DNA from: Pigoraptor chileana | Lineage: Eukaryota; Opisthokonta; Filasterea | Assembly: GCA_943704495.1 (NCBI GenBank) | Contig: CALSCR010002028.1 | Span: forward strand, 1-25,970 | Length of the DNA stretch: 25,970 bases | Direction: 5' to 3' | Part shown: positions 21,288 to 25,970 of the stretch, piece after piece | Numbering within the stretch: the first letter of the stretch is position 1 | Layout: the number at the start of each line of letters is the position of its first letter | Position numbers and translations under genes: made by a program | The notes under the pieces: model-generated | Told to the model about the DNA's origin: nothing | The model's database searches: none | What the model saw: only the letters and a program-made list of their open reading frames with translations

Positions 21288-22143
21288 TATGTGTGTGCAT
21301 AAGCACTAATAAAGTCAGTGACACGTAGCCTTGAACCCAACAGACGAAAGTGGGGTCAATTGTCAGCGACTTGAAATATCCACGGCAACCCAGTGAGATG
21401 TTGGTGTGCACGACGCGCATCCGCCCTTGTTACACCCAGGACAGCCAACCACCACAACGGCCACCTGCACCCGATACGCCCGCTGTGCGACAGTCTGACT
21501 CACCGTGAAGAAGCTCTTTGGAAGGGCGGCGACAAGCTCCTCGTCCTTTGAGGTCAGGGGCAGTCGCGAGTTGCGCATCGCCTCCAAACCAGACAGGTCG
21601 ATCGGTCGCTTTTCCTGCAATTCAAGAGGATCCACTGTGGTCAATGTTTGCAAGTACATGCTCCAAACAGGGTCTTAGTGCGTGATACCAAGAACACCAG
21701 GCGGGCGCACATGGCACGCGGCACAATGAACAAGCGCCCACATTCTTCGCGTCCTCGTGATGCTGCATTGAAACGGTGTCATCCTGCGACTCCGCAATGG
21801 ACACCCCATCCTCGCTCGCAAGGTCTTCCCGCGAGCCCATGCTGTGCGCATCCACTCGGCTGTCCGTGTCGCGCTCGCTGCTCTTATCCGAGTCCCCAGA
21901 GTGCGGCACGTGACCGCTCGGCCGCCGCCCGCCAAACCCAAAGATGGACTGCGCCGCGCCCGCAAACGTGCTCTGGCGCTTAGATGCGTCGGCGGCGTCG
22001 CGGTCCCTGCGGCCGGCGCCCCCAGCATTCGACAGCGCCGCCACTGCCTCAGAGTCGACGCTGTCGAGGTCGTCGTCCAGATTGACGGGCGCATCATCAC
22101 CCATGCGCGACACGCGCCGCATGCGGTCAAAGAGGGAACTCAT
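16769..22143 (-). CDS. VPS50: VPS50 (syndetin), EARP tethering complex subunit, 12 exons
   Basis: Minus-strand exons: 22143-21742, 21614-21504, 21227-21066, 20897-20784, 20651-20565, 20380-20234, 19969-19824, 19682-18332, 18163-18026, 17885-17761, 17425-17188 and 16930-16769; phases all join, giving 1060 residues (human syndetin has 964). With VPS51-53 it forms the EARP complex, which tethers recycling endosome carriers. The N-terminal ~130 residues are acidic/Ser-rich and variable. Family landmarks follow: CKNGRRHLQKAEEG, RKRQTLAVLLQCLKGIQTIQR, IDLCVRCQKAA, GRGQRAMDQLHMHFT, CLADLCRGLCDVM, FDYYLYAVFRFFG, LGERVTATESLLFL, then CNNEGRALMMLDFQSF and YTAKQLTGL at the C-terminus, all near-identical in order and spacing to animal syndetin. 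Introns 7 (20233-19970, donor GAG|GCATGT) and 11 (17760-17426, donor AAG|GCAAGT) are GC-AG; only these donors keep the homologous frame. The start codon is the first ATG in the open frame; an acceptor-like site just upstream suggests a possible 5' UTR intron. Confidence 0.95.
17059..17097. repeat. (AC)n and (TA)n tract in a VPS50 intron
   Basis: A CACACA stretch followed by alternating TATA lies in the last intron of VPS50 (17187-16931). It is simple-sequence DNA with no sign of function. Confidence 0.9.
17508..17572. repeat. GA-rich tract in a VPS50 GC-AG intron
   Basis: An imperfect GAGAGA run occupies part of the longest intron found (335 nt, 17760-17426). On the transcribed strand it is CT-rich. 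It is not close enough to the 3' splice site to be its polypyrimidine tract. Confidence 0.9.
21246..21300. repeat. (GT)n microsatellite in a VPS50 intron
   Basis: About 17 uninterrupted GT units, then interrupted TATGTG repeats, lie in intron 2 of VPS50 (21503-21228), close to its 3' end on the minus strand. Confidence 0.95.
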
Positions 22144-22739
22144 CGTCCCCTTATGGCGCGCGCAGCCGTGCCGCCGCCGCAAGAGCTCCTACCAAAACAA
22201 AAGTGGGTGTCTTTGGGAAGTGCAACAAAAAATTTCAAACTTTGTTGTGTGTGATTGTAGTCAAGTTGCACAGACAAAACGGGATGGTGTCGTCTAATTT
22301 GAAAATGCACACCCACATGCACACACACACAGCTGCTGCAGGCTGTTGTGCATGTGCGTGACTGCTGTACTATCCTTGTTCTGGCATTTTCACATCGCAT
22401 TTGTGCATTTGTGCCGTGCGACAACGGCGTCATCCTGTGTGTGTTTTGCGTGCGGGTCAGACGTTTGTGTTCACTGGGGTGACTCGGGCCGATGGCATCT
22501 ATTTGAAATTGTGCACAATTTGTCCCAACAATTGCTGCGTATTTGAGATAAACTGTACCGACGCAATTCCCTTCCATGTGCGACGACGATGCAATTCTAC
22601 AATTTTGCACTCTGTCTTTAAATACGTGACATCTTTCAAAACTGCATGTGAACTGTCGAGAAGGTGTTCTACATTGTCAGTTGGACGCAAATAAGACGAC
22701 ACGTAATCTTCCTCTGCAGGAGTTGAGCGTTGGGAGAGG
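22144..22739. promoter_or_regulatory. Divergent promoter region of VPS50 and mL49
   Basis: The 596 bases between the two start codons have lower GC than the flanking exons and hold several short open frames without family resemblance. A minus-strand acceptor-like site (TTTTGGTAG, about 22186-22194) could end a 5' UTR intron of VPS50. TTTGAAA/TTTCAAA elements occur near 22226, 22502 and 22634, but no CACGTG was found. Confidence 0.4.
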
Positions 22740-23405
22740 ATGCTGGCGTGTCTGTCGGCAGTGCGCGCCTACTTGCGGATGGGCGTCCCATCGTCCGCGC
22801 CGCTGCTTGCACCCCATGTGGCATGTGCCTCTCACGCGAGCCTGCCGCCCGCGCGCGCCCTGTGGACGACCCCGGCCTGCCGCAGCCTGCAGCCGTTTGG
22901 TCGTGTGGCGGCGCACGGCAAGGCAAAGCGCGCCTTTCTCGCCGAGGCCGCGGGGAAGCAGCTCGTGGTGCCGCCCGCGGAGCAGCTGTGGGTGCTTGGA
23001 ATGGCTGCTGTGTATGCCTCTGCGTCGCGCTGTGTGGGACGAGCTCTCGGCCTTGTCAATCTCTGTATTTTCAGCTATCATTATTGGTATAATCGTGGCT
23101 TTAATTTCCATCACTGGCTTCATTGCATGTACATACACAGGCCGTATCGGAAGGATGTGCTCCCGTTTGCGATTCGCCGCTCAAAGAACAACAAGATACC
23201 CGTGTACTCGAGGATATCACAGGCTGGCGGTCGTGTTCGCACAAAAATACAGAATGTAGACGGCGATATCGAGGCCCTGAGGGCGCTTCTGGTCCGCGAC
23301 CTCTCTGTGCATCCCGAGGACGTGGCTGTGCATCTCTCCTCAGTAGAAGTGAGGGGTCTGCATACCGTCTCACTCAAAAAGTATCTCACGCGGCTTGGCT
23401 TCTAG
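22740..23405 (+). CDS. MRPL49: Mitochondrial large ribosomal subunit protein mL49 (IMG2 family), 2 exons
   Basis: Proposed exons 22740-23011 and 23141-23405 give 178 residues. The C-terminal domain is clear: RKDVLPFAIRRSKNNKIPVY, then VDGDIEALRALL and the closing LKKYLTRLGF, in the same order as human MRPL49 (FVRRS...NIPVY...VEGDIWALQKD...WLLEKGF). The N-terminal ~75 residues are Ala/Arg-rich without acidic residues at first, typical of a mitochondrial presequence. The intron (129 nt, donor GTATGC, acceptor TACACAG) is AT-rich relative to the exons; it is a multiple of three and has no in-frame stop, so an unspliced message would also be open and would insert 43 aromatic-rich residues. The donor choice is the weak point; the acceptor is good and sits where family similarity begins. 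Confidence 0.85.
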   Translation: MLACLSAVRAYLRMGVPSSAPLLAPHVACASHASLPPARALWTTPACRSLQPFGRVAAHGKAKRAFLAEAAGKQLVVPPAEQLWVLGMAAVYASASRCVGRALGLVNLCIFSYHYWYNRGFNFHHWLHCMYIHRPYRKDVLPFAIRRSKNNKIPVYSRISQAGGRVRTKIQNVDGDIEALRALLVRDLSVHPEDVAVHLSSVEVRGLHTVSLKKYLTRLGF

Positions 23406-23853
23406 TTTCCCGTGGTTGTGTGGCTGACGCCGCGACAACGACAACAACGTCACATCTAATGTCTTGACTGGAACCCGGCGCCTCCGTCGCGCGCCGCCCG
23501 CTTCTGTGACTCCACCCTCGGCGGTCCGTCAAAGCAGTTCCCTCGGCGACCATTTCTACGTTACCGTTTTTCTTTTGTTGCGCAGCATCGCATTGTGTCC
23601 TCTTGAATGCTGCGTCAACCGTCTGCGCTGCGTCTTGCGTTCCTTGCGTGTGCGTGTGCGTGTGGCGTGCACTAAAGCACGCCCGTCTTGTCCGCGGCCC
23701 CCGGTGCGCTGCGGACATCGGGTCCTTTGCTGTCAACACCTACACCCTTCGAACCGATCGTCTTTGTAGAGACAGAATCTTTGTCTGTTGCGTGGCTGTG
23801 GCTCGCCCTCTTTCTGCCCCTCAGCTCCCGCAAACTCCTCAAGCGCGCCTAAC
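23406..23853. other. Convergent 3' region between mL49 and the eight-helix protein gene
   Basis: No gene could be built in these 448 bases. Two strong plus-strand 3' splice-site-like stretches are present: a T-rich tract ending TTGCGCAG at 23585, and CTAAC followed by CCACCCGCAG ending at 23873. A 22-codon frame at 23607-23675 (MLRQPSALRLAFLACACACG) looks like a signal peptide, and the same frame after its stop encodes a hydrophobic segment with a basic end (to 23852). Joining them failed on phase. This may be the 3' UTR of mL49 or an unrecognised small gene. Confidence 0.35.
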
Positions 23854-25040
23854 TCATTGGTGTCCACCCGCAGCTCTCAAATTCCGCCCCACCAAAGATG
23901 GCTGTCCCTCGGTCTCACCTCCGTCGTGCGCAAGGTAATCAGTGTGGATGTGTACTTCGGTGCTGTGGTTTGTGTTGTCCATGTTGCGTTCGCCGGCGGT
24001 GTCTGCAAGAAGTGGCGTCCTGTCTGTCGCTGCGGGGGGTAGACACAGGCCTTTTGCAGCCTCTGTCCACACGACCGTCCCCGCGAGTGCAGCGCCCCAC
24101 ACAACTATAAGCGTCGCAATGGCCGCCCCGGCTGCAGCTGGGGGGCACGTGATTCTGCCCTCCTTGTCCGTTTCGGCATGGGTCGCACGTGAGCTGTCCT
24201 CGCCCACCATGGCCCGCACAATGAAGAAGGTCGTCGCGGCGAGTCCGCACAGCATTCCGGCAAGTGCCAAGGCGCCCAAAACGGCAATCTGCGCGCGGTC
24301 TCCCCGCCGCGGGGGAACAAGCCCGGTGTGTGCCGCATACGCAAGGGCCGCCGCCAGTGTGCAAGAGACTGCCGATGTCGCCGCCATTCGCGCGTCACTG
24401 CACGGGGCCATGAGGAAAAAGACAACCGCCCCGCAGTGTGCGCCGACACCAGTGAGCGACGCAGCCATGATGGCGGTCATTGCGCGTGGGGACGGCGACG
24501 GTGACGCGGGAGAAAGGCGCCGTCGCAGTGCGATAAAGAGCGCAACGGACCATTTGAGTGCCATGAATGACTGCGAAGAATGCGCGCGTTCATCGCATGT
24601 TGTGTCATTGCCTGACCGACAGCCGTCGCACGATCTAATATGAACACGCACAAGCATACACACAGAGCACATGCACTCACCCACACCGCTGCAACAAAGT
24701 GGCCATGCTCATCCACACGCTCCTGTTCTTTCACACCGACGACAATGTATGCCACCGTGGCACACAACGCGGCACACGCGCATACGGCTGAGATTGCGAT
24801 GAGTATGGGTGCGGCCACACGCCCGCTGCCCCTTGCGTGCGGCGGCGGTGTCGAGGCAATTGCGAGCACGCTGAGTGAGAAGGAGAGGGCGATGCCTGCC
24901 CACACGGCTGCGATTGGATTGTGGGAGAACGCGGAGAAGGCAATTAGTGCGCACATGTTTATGGTGCATCCGAGGGCGCAGCACAGAGTGCGCAGGAGTG
25001 CCCATCGGCCCCCTACTGCTGGCGGCTCCGAAGCGTCCAT
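23854..25040 (-). CDS. Unrecognised multi-pass membrane protein, about eight helices, 2 exons
   Basis: Exons 25040-24681 and 24570-23854 are joined by a 110-nt GT-AG intron (donor TGG|GTGAGT, acceptor TTCTTCGCAG) in phase 0, giving 358 residues. The start is the first ATG in frame (MDASEPPAVGG). Eight hydrophobic segments appear in two sets of four, separated by a basic, Ser/Pro-rich linker (LRRRLSPASPSPSPRA). The third segment of each set is followed by a charged loop (KEQERVDEHGH and GEDSSRATHAETDKEGR), so the halves may descend from a duplication. The C-terminal ~55 residues are polar and likely cytosolic, with a TPLL stretch that resembles a dileucine sorting signal. I do not recognise the family and assign no function. 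A GGTGAG near 23921 could be a donor for a further exon, so the last residues are uncertain. Confidence 0.7.

Positions 25041-25970
<930 letters not shown>

Noticed and set aside
23738-23760. GGTTCGAA on the minus strand, like a tRNA T-loop
   Set aside because: Flanking bases do not form a T-stem and no A-box lies at the right distance.
23607-23852. Signal-peptide-like frame plus hydrophobic frame as one small gene
   Set aside because: An in-frame stop separates them, and no donor/acceptor pair of normal intron size removes it while keeping the frame.
23942-24643. Plus-strand open frame of 233 codons
   Set aside because: It is antisense to the second exon of the eight-helix protein; the minus frame has ordered membrane segments and clean splice sites.

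Overview
The window is nuclear DNA of an intron-rich eukaryote, most likely a free-living unicellular one. The genes are compact and lie on both strands. I could resolve 46 introns by matching exon frames to known protein families. They run from 77 to 335 nt; 44 are GT-AG and two are GC-AG. Exons are GC-rich, and the intergenic DNA carries short AG/TG/CT microsatellites. The lineage cannot be fixed from the sequence alone. A SERTA-like domain would hint at a holozoan, and a phosphoenolpyruvate mutase is known from several unrelated protists and some invertebrates.

Layout from left to right: (1) + strand 410-1881, phosphoenolpyruvate mutase with a predicted mitochondrial transit peptide, 6 exons. 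(2) - strand 3329-2343, SRP19, the signal recognition particle 19 kDa subunit, 4 exons. (3) + strand 3636-7511, a TBC-domain Rab GAP with an unusual tail containing 11-residue repeats, 11 exons; it shares a short divergent promoter with SRP19. (4) + strand 7907-12364, SUV3 mitochondrial RNA helicase, 14 exons. (5) - strand, ending at 12572, a SERTA-like protein with a C-terminal membrane anchor whose 5' end is unresolved. (6) + strand 14537-16514, an alcohol-acetyltransferase-like CoA-dependent acyltransferase. (7) - strand 22143-16769, VPS50/syndetin, 12 exons. (8) + strand 22740-23405, mitochondrial ribosomal protein mL49 (IMG2). (9) - strand 25040-23854, an eight-helix membrane protein I do not recognise. 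The last 0.9 kb has no clear gene and runs into a long (TG)n tract.

The genes do not form a pathway cluster. Three products are mitochondrial by prediction or family (PEP mutase, SUV3, mL49) and two belong to membrane trafficking (TBC GAP, VPS50), but neighbours seem linked only by chance and by shared promoters. I saw no tRNA, rRNA, CRISPR array, transposon or virus-derived element. The observations most worth following up are the membrane-anchored SERTA-like protein, the 11-mer repeats fused to a Rab GAP, the mitochondrial PEP mutase, two GC-AG introns in one gene, and a promoter motif set shared by two loci. No wholly new multi-gene system is evident.
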